The translations under genes were made by a program, and so were the position numbers. DNA of 64,000 bases from Streptomyces sp. NBC_00459. Lineage in GTDB: Bacteria > Actinomycetota > Actinomycetes > Streptomycetales > Streptomycetaceae. The notes below the pieces were generated by a model that made no database searches, had not been told where the DNA came from, and was given only the letters and a program-made list of their open reading frames with translations. The first letter of the stretch is position 1. Every line of letters starts with the position of its first letter. This document shows, piece by piece, positions 37,301 to 44,072 of this stretch. The stretch covers positions 5,828,001 through 5,892,000 of the forward strand of contig NZ_CP107903.1 of NCBI RefSeq assembly GCF_036013955.1, read 5' to 3'.

Positions 37301-37908
37301 ACCTCGAGATCCGTGGCGCCGGAAACCTCCTCGGCGGCGAACAGTCCGGTCACATCGCGGGAGTCGGCTTCGACCTGTACGTACGGATGGTCGGCGAGGC
37401 CGTCGCGGACTACCGGGCCTCACTGGAGGGCGGAGTGGAGGAGGAGCCGCCGCTGGAGGTCAAGATCGAGCTCCCGGTCGACGCCCACGTCCCGCACGAC
37501 TACGCCCCCGGCGAGCGCCTGCGCCTCGCGGCCTACCGGTCCATCGCCTCCGCCAACACCGAGGCCGACATCAAGGCCGTACGGGAGGAACTCGTCGACC
37601 GTTACGGCAAGTTGCCCGAGCCGGTCGAGAACCTGCTGCTCGTGGCGGGGCTGCGGATGCTCGCGCGTGCCTGCGGAGTCGGTGACATCGTGCTCCAGGG
37701 CACCAACATCCGCTTCTCGCCGGTGGAGTTGAGGGAGTCGCAGGAGCTGCGGCTCAAGCGTCTCTACCCGGGGACGGTCATCAAGCCGACCGCACACCAG
37801 ATCCTCGTACCGCGCCCCAAGACGGCGAAGGTCGGCGGAAAGCCCTTGGTCGGGCGGGAGTTGCTCGGCTGGACCGGGGAGTTCCTCGCTTCGATCCTCG
37901 GGTCGTGA
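34354..37908 (+). CDS. mfd: transcription-repair coupling factor
   Basis: A protein of 1184 residues, the full length for Mfd, which pushes stalled RNA polymerase off DNA and recruits UvrA to the lesion. The UvrB-like N-terminal part (HVDLVGPPAARPFAVAALA, YPAWETLPHERLSP, RGGILDVFPPTEEHPLRVEFWGDDIEEIRYF) is followed by the polymerase-interacting domain (GDYIVHEQHGVGRYIEM). The RecG-like motor has Walker A ICGDVGYGKTEIAVRAAF (about 660), DEEQRFGVEHKE (about 760), SATPIPRTL and QLRGRVGRGRERGYAYFLYP, and the C-terminal TRCF domain ends the protein. ATG 34354 is the family start. Confidence 0.98.
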   Translation: MSLHGLLDVVVKDAALAEAIKAAGDGNRMHVDLVGPPAARPFAVAALARESGRPVLAVTATGREAEDLAAALRTLLPPDTVAEYPAWETLPHERLSPRSDTVGRRLAVLRRLTHPRPDDPETGPVSVVVAPVRSVLQPQVKGLGELEPVALRTGRTADLGTVVEALAAAAYSRVELVEKRGEFAVRGGILDVFPPTEEHPLRVEFWGDDIEEIRYFKVADQRSLEVAAHGLWAPPCRELLLTDEVRERAAALAEAHPELGELLGKIAEGIAVEGMESLAPVLVDDMELLLDVLPKGSMAVVCDPERVRTRAADLVATSQEFLQASWAATAGGGEAPIDVGAASLWSIADVRDRARELDMMWWSVSPFAADEELTDSFAADAAGDTLKLGMHAPETYRGDTAKALADTKGWLADGWRTVFVTEAHGPAARTVEVLGGEGIAARLESDLTSLTPSVVQVACGSIDFGFVDTKLKLAVLTETDLTGQKAAGKDGARMPARRRKTIDPLTLETGDYIVHEQHGVGRYIEMVQRTVQGATREYLVVEYAAAKRGQPGDRLYIPTDQLEQITKYVGGESPTLHRLGGADWTKTKARAKKAVKEIAADLIKLYSARMAAPGHAFGPDTPWQRELEDAFPYVETPDQLTTIAEVKDDMEKTVPMDRLICGDVGYGKTEIAVRAAFKAVQDGKQVAVLVPTTLLVQQHFGTFGERYSQFPVNVRALSRFQTETEAKATLEGLREGSVDVVIGTHRLFSSETRFKDLGLVIVDEEQRFGVEHKEQLKKLRANVDVLTMSATPIPRTLEMAVTGIREMSTITTPPEERHPVLTFVGPYEEKQIGAAIRRELLREGQVFYIHNRVESIDRAAARLREIVPEARIATAHGQMSEQALEQVVVDFWEKRYDVLVSTTIVESGIDISNANTLIVERGDNFGLSQLHQLRGRVGRGRERGYAYFLYPPEKPLTETAHERLATIAQHTEMGAGMYVAMKDLEIRGAGNLLGGEQSGHIAGVGFDLYVRMVGEAVADYRASLEGGVEEEPPLEVKIELPVDAHVPHDYAPGERLRLAAYRSIASANTEADIKAVREELVDRYGKLPEPVENLLLVAGLRMLARACGVGDIVLQGTNIRFSPVELRESQELRLKRLYPGTVIKPTAHQILVPRPKTAKVGGKPLVGRELLGWTGEFLASILGS

Positions 37909-37985
37909 GTGTGGGTGAGGGTGAGGGTGAGGTCGTGAGTTGGAGGTCCTGCGCGAGGGCGTGAGCGCGCAGGAAGCGACAAGAG

Positions 37986-38024
37986 GAAGCCGCCCGTGGC
38001 CCGTTGAGGGGTGCGGGCGGCTTC
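37986..38024 (+). terminator. hairpin between mfd and the convergent small gene
   Basis: GAAGCCGCCCG (37986-37996) pairs with CGGGCGGCTTC (38014-38024), followed by a short pyrimidine run. It lies 78 bases after the mfd stop and 34 bases beyond the end of the opposing gene, so it may serve both. Confidence 0.75.
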
Positions 38025-38057
38025 TCCCTTTGTCTCAGGCTTCGGGGACCTCCGGGG

Positions 38058-38246
38058 CTAAGGCTGTTCGGGCCTGTCGCGATCGCGATCCATACCCATC
38101 GCGCCCTCGACCCGCTGCTGCGCGTCGTCGACCTGGCTCGTGTACTTGTCGCCCGTCTTCTCGTTGACCTTCTTCTCCGCGGTGTCGGAGACCTTCTGTC
38201 CCGTCTTGCCGCGCATCTGGTCCTTGAACTTGTCGAAGATGCCCAT
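38058..38246 (-). CDS. small MT0933-antitoxin-like protein
   Basis: A 62-residue charged protein: MGIFDKFKDQMRGKTGQKVSDTAEKKVNEKTGDKYTSQVDDAQQRVEGAMG followed by an Asp/Arg tail. The M-G-(I/F)-x-D-K-x-K-D start and the repeated EK(K/V)xxKTG pattern fit the MT0933/Rv0909-type antitoxin family, which is related in composition to CsbD stress proteins. No toxin gene is adjacent, so it may be an orphan or a general stress protein. ATG 38246 has AAGGAG at six bases. Confidence 0.65.
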   Translation of the reverse strand: MGIFDKFKDQMRGKTGQKVSDTAEKKVNEKTGDKYTSQVDDAQQRVEGAMGMDRDRDRPEQP

Positions 38247-38443
38247 CCAGAGCTCCTTCCGGAGGTGAGTCAGCATCGACGATACGCCCGGTATGCGGAA
38301 TATGCCCCTTGAGTGCCGGTGGGCGCCCCTGTGGTGGGGGAAGTCCGGCCGATAGCCTGGCGACCGGCGGACTACTGCGGGCGAGCGGGGGAACTGGCAG
38401 TAGCGGGCGGGGACGGGAACGGGCAGTAGGGGAGGGGCGCAAC

Positions 38444-39190
38444 GTGGTGTGTCTTAGGGGTGGGGGCGTCGCCGCCGTCGTACTCGTGGTGGTGTTCGGC
38501 GTCGGCGGGTGCAAGGGCGAGACCCTGGGGTCCGCAGGGCCCGACGAGAGCGCGAGCGGTGCGGCAGGCGGGGGAGGCACCGGCGGGGGCGCGGCGCTCG
38601 CCGCCGTCGACTCGCTGACCGTGAAGGGGCGGGCGCCCAAGACGGGATACGCCCGGGACCGGTTCGGCACCGCGTGGGCGGACACCGACTCCAACAAGTG
38701 CGACACCCGCGACGACATCCTCAAACGGGACCTGGTCGATGTGCGGTTCCGCAGCGGCGGCTGCAAGGTGGCGGCGGGGAAACTGGATCCGGACCCCTAC
38801 AGCGGCAAGGACGTTACGTTCACGCGGGGCCGCAGCGAGGTCGACATAGACCACATCGTCGCGCTCTCGGACGCCTGGCAGAAGGGCGCCAAGTACTGGG
38901 ACGCCAGCAAGCGCATAGCGCTGGCCAACGACCCGCTCAACCTCCGTGCCGTCGACGCGAGCACCAACCGCAGCAAGGGGGACGGTGACACGGCGACCTG
39001 GCTGCCGCCGAACAAGGCGTACCGCTGCACGTATGTCGCCAACCAGGTCGCCGTGAAGAAGAAGTACGAGCTGTGGGTCACGGAGGCGGAGAAGACCGCG
39101 ATGAAGAAGGTGCTGTCGGGGTGCGCCGGGCAGAAGCTGCCGGCCGGCGGCAATCCGACGGAGGCGCCCGCGCGGTTCCACGCGAGCTGA
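38444..39190 (+). CDS. secreted HNH-nuclease lipoprotein (DUF1524/GmrSD C-terminal type)
   Basis: A protein of 248 residues. A hydrophobic leader (VAAVVLVVVFGVGGC) ends in a lipobox with the Cys as the lipidated residue, and a Gly/Ser/Ala spacer follows. The nuclease core is VDIDHIVALSDAWQKGAKYWDASKRIALANDPLNLRAVDASTNRSKGDGDTATWLPPN: D-H-I-V-A-L gives the metal-coordinating His, and the N-D-P-x-N-L and N-x-x-K-G-D segments complete the beta-beta-alpha-metal site. It would degrade DNA outside the membrane. GTG 38444 follows GGAGGGGC; the in-frame sequence further upstream is not coding. Confidence 0.82.
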   Translation: MVCLRGGGVAAVVLVVVFGVGGCKGETLGSAGPDESASGAAGGGGTGGGAALAAVDSLTVKGRAPKTGYARDRFGTAWADTDSNKCDTRDDILKRDLVDVRFRSGGCKVAAGKLDPDPYSGKDVTFTRGRSEVDIDHIVALSDAWQKGAKYWDASKRIALANDPLNLRAVDASTNRSKGDGDTATWLPPNKAYRCTYVANQVAVKKKYELWVTEAEKTAMKKVLSGCAGQKLPAGGNPTEAPARFHAS

Positions 39191-39240
39191 GTTTTGGTGC
39201 CGGTGGGGTTGGTGGACCGGCGTTGGTGTGGGCGTCTGCT

Positions 39241-39310
39241 GGGGGCTGCCGCCCCCAGGCCCCCGCTCCGGCCCTGAACGGGCCTTGTCCTCAATCGCCG
39301 GACGGGCTGG
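39241..39310. repeat. dispersed intergenic repeat, copy 1
   Basis: This segment contains GGGGGCTGCCGCCCCC (self-complementary), then CCCCCGCTCCGGCCCTGAACGGGCC (shown here only to name the hairpin GGCCCTGAACGGGCC at 39270-39284) and CGCCGGACGGGCTGGA. It matches 58657-58720 over most of its length. I recognise it as a common Streptomyces intergenic element. Its 3' end runs directly into the 40-bp tandem array. Confidence 0.65.
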
Positions 39311-39480
39311 AGGGTGTCGGCTCGGGCTGGATAGGACCGCTCCGGGCTGGAGGGCGCCGACTCTGGCTGGATGGGTCCGCTCCGGGCTGGAGGGCGCTGG
39401 CCCTGGCTGGATGGGTCCGCTCCGGGCTGGAGGGCGCTGGCCCTGGCTGGATGGGTCCGCTCCGGGCTGGAGGGTGTCGC
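39301..39480. repeat. 40-bp tandem repeat array, about 4.5 units
   Basis: Bases 39381-39420 and 39421-39460 are identical 40-base units beginning TCCGGGCTGGAGGGCGCTGG. Units 39341-39380 and 39301-39340 are progressively diverged copies, and 39461-39480 is a partial fifth copy. The array fills most of the gap between the HNH lipoprotein and the GNAT-like gene. No start codon with a ribosome binding site lies in it, so I treat it as non-coding. Confidence 0.85.
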
Positions 39481-39524
39481 CCGGGGGCTGGGGTGCAGTG
39501 CGCGATCCGGTTACCGTTTCGCCC

Positions 39525-40274
39525 ATGGAGTTGAAGGTCTCGTCCCTCGCCGAGCGCCCCGAGATGTATCGCCAGGTCGTCGAAATGCCCGACACCTGGC
39601 CCGAGTTGATGCAGCACGACTTCACGGGCAACGCCCACTACGACCGGATCGCCACCGAACTCCCGGAGCACGTCCTGTTCGCCGAGGACGAGCGGGGCGA
39701 GGTCGTCGCGCACGCCTACAGTGTGCCCTTCGCGCTCGCCGCCGACGGCCGGGGCGGGGGCGAACTGCCCGCGCGTGGCTGGGACCAGGTGCTGGTGTGG
39801 GCGTTCCAGGACCTGCGCGCCGGTACCCGTCCGGACACGGTGAGCGCGATCTCGATCGTCGTCTCCCCGAACGCGCAGGGCACGGGACTGTCCGGACGCA
39901 TGCTGGCGGCGATGCGGGACAACGCCGCCGCGCACGGTTTCCGCGAGGTCGTCGCCCCGGTGCGGCCCAGCGCCAAGCACCTGGAGCCTCGGACGCCGAT
40001 CGCCGAGTACGCCCACCGGGTGCGCGAGGACGGTCTGCCCTACGATCCCTGGCTGCGTGTGCATGCCCGGGCCGGCGCCACGATTGTCGCCGTGGCGCCT
40101 GCGTCGATGTGCGTCGCGGCCTCGCTGGAGGAGTGGCGCGCCTGGACGGGCCTGCCCTTCGACAGCGACGGCGAGGTGGAGGTACCCGGGGCACTGGTGC
40201 CGGTGCGGTGCGACATCGAGCACGGGTACGGGGTCTATGTGGAGCCCAACGTGTGGATGCGCCACACCCTGTGA
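39525..40274 (+). CDS. GNAT-like N-acetyltransferase, function unknown
   Basis: A protein of 249 residues. The GNAT acetyl-CoA region is recognisable in AISIVVSPNAQGTGLSGRMLAAMRDNAAAHGFREVVAPVRP; the N-terminal half (MPDTWPELMQHDFTGNAHYDRIATELPEHVLFAEDERGEVVAHAYSVPFAL) supplies the first strands. The C-terminal half (YDPWLRVHARAGATIVAVAPASMCVAASLEEWRAWTGLPFD) is conserved in this type of protein in actinomycetes, but the substrate is unknown. ATG 39525 lacks a ribosome binding site and has TTACCGTTT about ten bases upstream, which suggests a leaderless mRNA. Confidence 0.65.
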   Translation: MELKVSSLAERPEMYRQVVEMPDTWPELMQHDFTGNAHYDRIATELPEHVLFAEDERGEVVAHAYSVPFALAADGRGGGELPARGWDQVLVWAFQDLRAGTRPDTVSAISIVVSPNAQGTGLSGRMLAAMRDNAAAHGFREVVAPVRPSAKHLEPRTPIAEYAHRVREDGLPYDPWLRVHARAGATIVAVAPASMCVAASLEEWRAWTGLPFDSDGEVEVPGALVPVRCDIEHGYGVYVEPNVWMRHTL

Positions 40275-40295
40275 CCAGCGGTCCGGCGGCCGGGC

Positions 40296-41105
40296 TCAGC
40301 CGCCCAGCGCGTCCAGGTCGAGGATCTCGCCGCTGGGCTTCCGGGCTGCGACAGGCTTGTCGTAGTCACTGAAGACGATGGTCCCCGGGTCCTTCGCCGA
40401 CTTGCTGTCGACCTGGAGGAGATAGGGCTTGCCCTTGCTGGCGACGTACATCGTGTACTTGTCCTTGCCGTCCTTCTCCGTGACGACGACGGCAGGCACA
40501 CCGCCGACGGTCGTCGTGCCATCCCGCGTCACACCGAAGCCGGGCCCGGAATCGGCTTCCTTGAAGTCGGCGAGCACGCTGTCCAGGTCGCAGAAGTCCG
40601 CGAGGTCCTTGGCGTCGGAGCCGGTCGCGGACATCTTGGTCCACTTTCCGGCCAGCATGGCCACGACCGCGTCGGTCTCCTCCTTCGACGAACCCTGGCT
40701 CTGCGCCCGCAGGAACTTCTCGTCGTACCGCATGTAGAGGGTGGTGCCGGACTTCACGAGCTCGGCCTTGCCCTCACGGTTCATGCTCATCGTCCCGACG
40801 CAGTCGCCCCGCTTGTCGAGGGCCATGTCGATCCGGATCGTCCCCCCGCTCTCGTCGTCCGGGACATTGCCCGTCATGCGCAGCGACGAGGCACCCGAGG
40901 TGGCTGTCAGCGATCGTTCGGCTATCTCGCTCGCGGTCAGTCCGGCGAACGGGTCCTTCGGCTTGGCGGCCGTCTTGTCCGCCGTCTTACCGGCTGTTTT
41001 CTCGGCCGCCCGGCCGGACGGCTCGCTGTCGCCGCTCTGGCAGCCGGCGACCCCGGCGACGGTGACGGCGGTGAGGCAGAGGGCGGCAAGTGTGCTTCGG
41101 TGCAT
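40296..41105 (-). CDS. LppX/LprG-like lipoprotein
   Basis: A protein of 269 residues. The leader MHRSTLAALCLTAVTVAGVAGC ends in a lipobox (VAGC), and a Lys/Thr/Ala linker follows. The mature part (ASEIAERSLTATSGASSLRMTGNV, GTIRIDMALDKRGDCVGTMSMNREGKAELVKSGTTLYMRYDEKFLRA, TMYVASKGKPYLLQVDSKSAKDPGTIVFSDYDKPV) has the beta-sheet pattern of LppX/LprAFG lipid-carrier lipoproteins. It is probably anchored on the outer face of the membrane. ATG 41105 follows GGAGGAAC. It is convergent with the GNAT-like gene and divergent from the methyltransferase-like gene. Confidence 0.78.
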   Translation of the reverse strand: MHRSTLAALCLTAVTVAGVAGCQSGDSEPSGRAAEKTAGKTADKTAAKPKDPFAGLTASEIAERSLTATSGASSLRMTGNVPDDESGGTIRIDMALDKRGDCVGTMSMNREGKAELVKSGTTLYMRYDEKFLRAQSQGSSKEETDAVVAMLAGKWTKMSATGSDAKDLADFCDLDSVLADFKEADSGPGFGVTRDGTTTVGGVPAVVVTEKDGKDKYTMYVASKGKPYLLQVDSKSAKDPGTIVFSDYDKPVAARKPSGEILDLDALGG

Positions 41106-41476
41106 GGGAGTTCCTCCGAGTTTTCGTGGTGACGGTGGTGAGGGACGAGCCGGGTGGAGCTGGGAAGGGTGGGCGGCGGTGGCGCAGTCCCCGGCGCTTC
41201 GCCACCGCCGCCCGGCTGGGGACAGCGAGAGAAGGGCGCGCCCGCCTCTTTCCGGCGGATGCTCGTTCGCTGGGTCAATAACAGCAGAGCGTGTGAACCG
41301 AGTCAACACGATTCACGCGATGCTTCGTGTACACGGCGTGAATGGGTAGATCTTGCGTACGTCGGTATGCTCGGCGTCACAGTGGATCGAGGGCTGCACG
41401 ACCAGGACTGTGTACGGAGATCAGAGCCGTACGCGGGAACGCCGAAGCCGTGCACGGGACGAGGGGAGCGCGGAGC
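41106..41476. promoter_or_regulatory. divergent promoter region with GTGAA/TTCAC sites
   Basis: About 370 bases between the lipoprotein and the methyltransferase-like gene. Within 41291-41345 are GTGTGAAC (41291-41298), ATTCACGC (41311-41318), the palindrome CGTGTACACG (41326-41335) and GCGTGAATG (from 41336). GTGAA at 41293 and TTCAC at 41312 form an inverted pair. The same GTTCACAC word recurs inside the downstream gene. No further gene is visible here; the ribosome binding site of the next gene is GGAG near 41472. Confidence 0.4.
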
Positions 41477-43861
41477 GTGCAGGACAACGCCACGGAAGTG
41501 ACCGCCGCCGGCATCGCACGGCTCGCGGGCGTCGGCCGCGCCGCCGTCAGCAACTGGCGCCGCCGTCACGCCGACTTCCCCAAGCCGGTCGGCGGCACCG
41601 AGACCAGCCCCGCCTTCGCCCTCGCCGAGGTCGAGTCCTGGCTCCGCCGCCAGGGGAAACTCGCCGAAGTGCCCCTCCGTGAACGTGTCTGGCAGCAACT
41701 CGTCGGCCACCCCGAGGGCCCGGCCACCGCCCTCGTCCACGCCGGCTGCGTCCTGCTGCTCATCCACGACCGCCCGACCGTCTGGCTGGAGCTCGGCGCG
41801 GTCTCCGACGAGCGCCTCGCCGCCCGCCTCCCCGGCACGCTGGAGCAGGTGATCGCCCCGCGGTTCGGCGTCGCGGGGAGGCGCAGGGTTCACACCTCGC
41901 CTGCCGCGCGGGGAGTTCACACGGCTCCCGCCGCGCAAGGGGTTCACAGTCCGACTGATGTTCGGGGGGTTCACACCCTTCCGGGTGAGCGTGGTGCGTC
42001 GGCTGTGAACGAGCCGGGGGGCGTGAACATCCAGGGTGCTGTGAACACTCCGCCCGGCGTACACGCCGCTGCTCCCGCAGCCGGTGTGCACACGTCCCCT
42101 CCCGCATCCGGCGTTCACACCACCCCCGCCCCGCCCCGCGTGCACAGCGAGCCCCCCGTACACAGCGGCAGCGTCGCCGGCACCTCCGCAGCCGCCCCCG
42201 CCGTACACACCCCCACCGGCCCCGAACTCCTCCCCTCCGTCCCCCTCCTCCGCGGCGTCGCCGAGCTCGCCGCCGAGATGGGGGCACGGCAGGCGTACGA
42301 GTTCCTGGTCGGGCGGCATCTCGACGCCAACCCGCGGCAGTACACGCTCACCCCGGCCGAGCTCGCCGCGCTCATGGGGGACCTCGCCGGCCCGGCGCGC
42401 ACCGTGCTCGATCCGGCCTGCGGCACCGGCGCGCTGCTGCGGGCCGTTCCGGCGCGCGGTGCGCGGGAGGTCGAACGGGACGATTCCGAGCGGGAGTTGT
42501 ACGGCCAGGACAGTGCCCCGGAGCTGGCCGCGCTCACCGCCCTCCGGCTCGCGCTCCAGGGCCGGAACGTGGTCGTACGCACGGCAGCCGGGGACACGCT
42601 CCGCGCGGACGCGTACCCCGGGCTCAGGGCGGACGTGGTCCTCTGCCATCCGCCGTTCAACGAGCGCAACTGGGGGCACGACGAACTCGCCTACGACGCC
42701 CGCTGGGAGTACGGGTTCCCGGCCCGCAACGAGTCCGAGCTGGCCTGGGTGCAGCATGCGCTCGCCCGGCTCAGGGACGGCGGCACCGCCGTGCTGCTGA
42801 TGCCGCCGGCCGCCGCCTCCCGGCGTTCGGGGCGCCGTATCCGCGCCGATCTGCTGCGGCGCGGTGCGCTGCGCGCGGTGATCGCGCTGCCGGTCGGCGC
42901 GGCACCCCCGTACAACATCCCGCTGCACCTGTGGGTGCTGCGGCGGCCCGACAAGGCGCCCGCGCAGCCCGAGGTGCTGCTCGCCGACACGGGGACGGTC
43001 GCCGAGCACAGCGGGCGCGGGGGGCTCGACTGGGAGGCCGTGCGCACCGCCGTTCTCGGCGCCTGGCGGCCCTTCGAGCGAGCCGGCACGGCGGTCGAGC
43101 AGCCCGGGGTGGCGCGTTCCGTGCCCGTCATCGAACTCCTCGACGACGACGTCGACCTCGCCCCGGCCCGCCACCTCCCGCTCGCCACCGCGGGCGACGG
43201 CGAGCACCTGAGCGACGTACGGGAGCGCCTGGGCGAGACCCTGCGGCTGACCGTCGACCTCACTCCGCCCGCCCCCGCCGGACCCACCGAGGAACAGCCC
43301 GGGCGCTGGCCGCTCATCACCATCGGCGAACTCGCGCGCGGGGGCGCCCTGGTGATGCGTACCGGCGGAAACGGCGGCCACGCGCGCGTGCCCGTGCTCA
43401 CCGACCAGGACGTCCTCGCCGGAACCGCTCCCTCCGGCACACTGCCCGAGAGCGACGAGGCGGCCGTGCGGGTGGCGGCGGGCGACGTCGTCGTGCCGAT
43501 CCTCGGCGGCGGATCCGTCGCGCGCGTGGTCGACGACGCGACCGCGGGGGCCGTTCTCGGCCGCAGCCTCGTCCTCCTGCGGCCCGATCCGGCCGCCCTC
43601 GACCCGTGGTTCCTCGCCGGTTTCCTGCGCGGCACCGCCAACAACCGCCAGGCCAGCAGCTACGCGTCCACCGCGACCCGGCTCGACGTGCGCCGACTGC
43701 AACTGCCCCGACTGCCGCTGGACGAACAGCGGCGCTACGGCGCGCGGTTCAGGGCGCTCGCCGAGTTCGAGGAGGCCCTGCGCCGCGCGAGCCGGCTCGG
43801 CGGACAGCTCGTACGGGGCATGTACGACGGGCTGACGGACGGGACCGTCGCGCCCGACTGA
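41477..43861 (+). CDS. N6-DNA-methyltransferase-like protein with N-terminal HTH
   Basis: A protein of 794 residues. Residues 1-60 form a helix-turn-helix (VTAAGIARLAGVGRAAVSNWRRRHADFPKPVGG ... FALAEVESWLRRQG). A linker with a nine-residue repeat follows (138-231). An HsdM-like N6-methyltransferase domain follows: YTLTPAELAALMGDL, motif I LDPACGTGALL (312-), then VVLCHPPFNERNWGHDELAYD. Motif IV normally reads N/D/S-P-P-Y/F, but here it is HPPF with His391, so catalysis is in doubt. The C-terminal part resembles a type I specificity-like target-recognition half (WPLITIGELARGG, RLQLPRLPLDEQRRYGARFRALAEFEEALRRA). No hsdR or hsdS is adjacent. GTG 41477 is preceded by GGAG. Confidence 0.82.
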   Translation: MQDNATEVTAAGIARLAGVGRAAVSNWRRRHADFPKPVGGTETSPAFALAEVESWLRRQGKLAEVPLRERVWQQLVGHPEGPATALVHAGCVLLLIHDRPTVWLELGAVSDERLAARLPGTLEQVIAPRFGVAGRRRVHTSPAARGVHTAPAAQGVHSPTDVRGVHTLPGERGASAVNEPGGVNIQGAVNTPPGVHAAAPAAGVHTSPPASGVHTTPAPPRVHSEPPVHSGSVAGTSAAAPAVHTPTGPELLPSVPLLRGVAELAAEMGARQAYEFLVGRHLDANPRQYTLTPAELAALMGDLAGPARTVLDPACGTGALLRAVPARGAREVERDDSERELYGQDSAPELAALTALRLALQGRNVVVRTAAGDTLRADAYPGLRADVVLCHPPFNERNWGHDELAYDARWEYGFPARNESELAWVQHALARLRDGGTAVLLMPPAAASRRSGRRIRADLLRRGALRAVIALPVGAAPPYNIPLHLWVLRRPDKAPAQPEVLLADTGTVAEHSGRGGLDWEAVRTAVLGAWRPFERAGTAVEQPGVARSVPVIELLDDDVDLAPARHLPLATAGDGEHLSDVRERLGETLRLTVDLTPPAPAGPTEEQPGRWPLITIGELARGGALVMRTGGNGGHARVPVLTDQDVLAGTAPSGTLPESDEAAVRVAAGDVVVPILGGGSVARVVDDATAGAVLGRSLVLLRPDPAALDPWFLAGFLRGTANNRQASSYASTATRLDVRRLQLPRLPLDEQRRYGARFRALAEFEEALRRASRLGGQLVRGMYDGLTDGTVAPD
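41888..42170 (+). repeat. 27-bp / nine-residue repeat inside the methyltransferase-like gene
   Basis: GTTCACA recurs at 41888, 41915, 41942 and 41969, exactly 27 bases apart, encoding VHTSPAARG, VHTAPAAQG, VHSPTDVRG and VHTLPGERG. GTGAAC, its reverse complement, follows at 42005, 42023 and 42041, 18 bases apart. Further VHxxxPxxG units continue to about 42170. The block encodes a flexible linker between the HTH and catalytic domains. Confidence 0.8.
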
Positions 43862-44072
43862 CGTGCCGATGCCGCTCTGATCCGACGGTTCCCGAGCCGC
43901 GATGCGGGGCGGCAGGACCGCAGGACAACAAGGGGCGGCGGGACGACAGGACGACAACGGTTCGGTACAACCCGGACCTGTTGTCGGTGTCGGCCTATAC
44001 GCTCGAACTCCGACATCGAACCTGTCACTCGTACGCCCGTCCCCGTCGGCATCACCCGGTCCAGGAGCAGTC

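Noticed and set aside
39301..39480. Possible CRISPR array in the 40-bp repeats
   Set aside because: The units are contiguous with no unique spacers and no cas genes nearby; they are simple tandem repeats.
41888..42060. Possible CRISPR-like or iteron array in the 27-bp phased repeats
   Set aside because: The repeats are in frame, encode a regular nonapeptide within a continuous gene, and lack spacer variety or an origin context.
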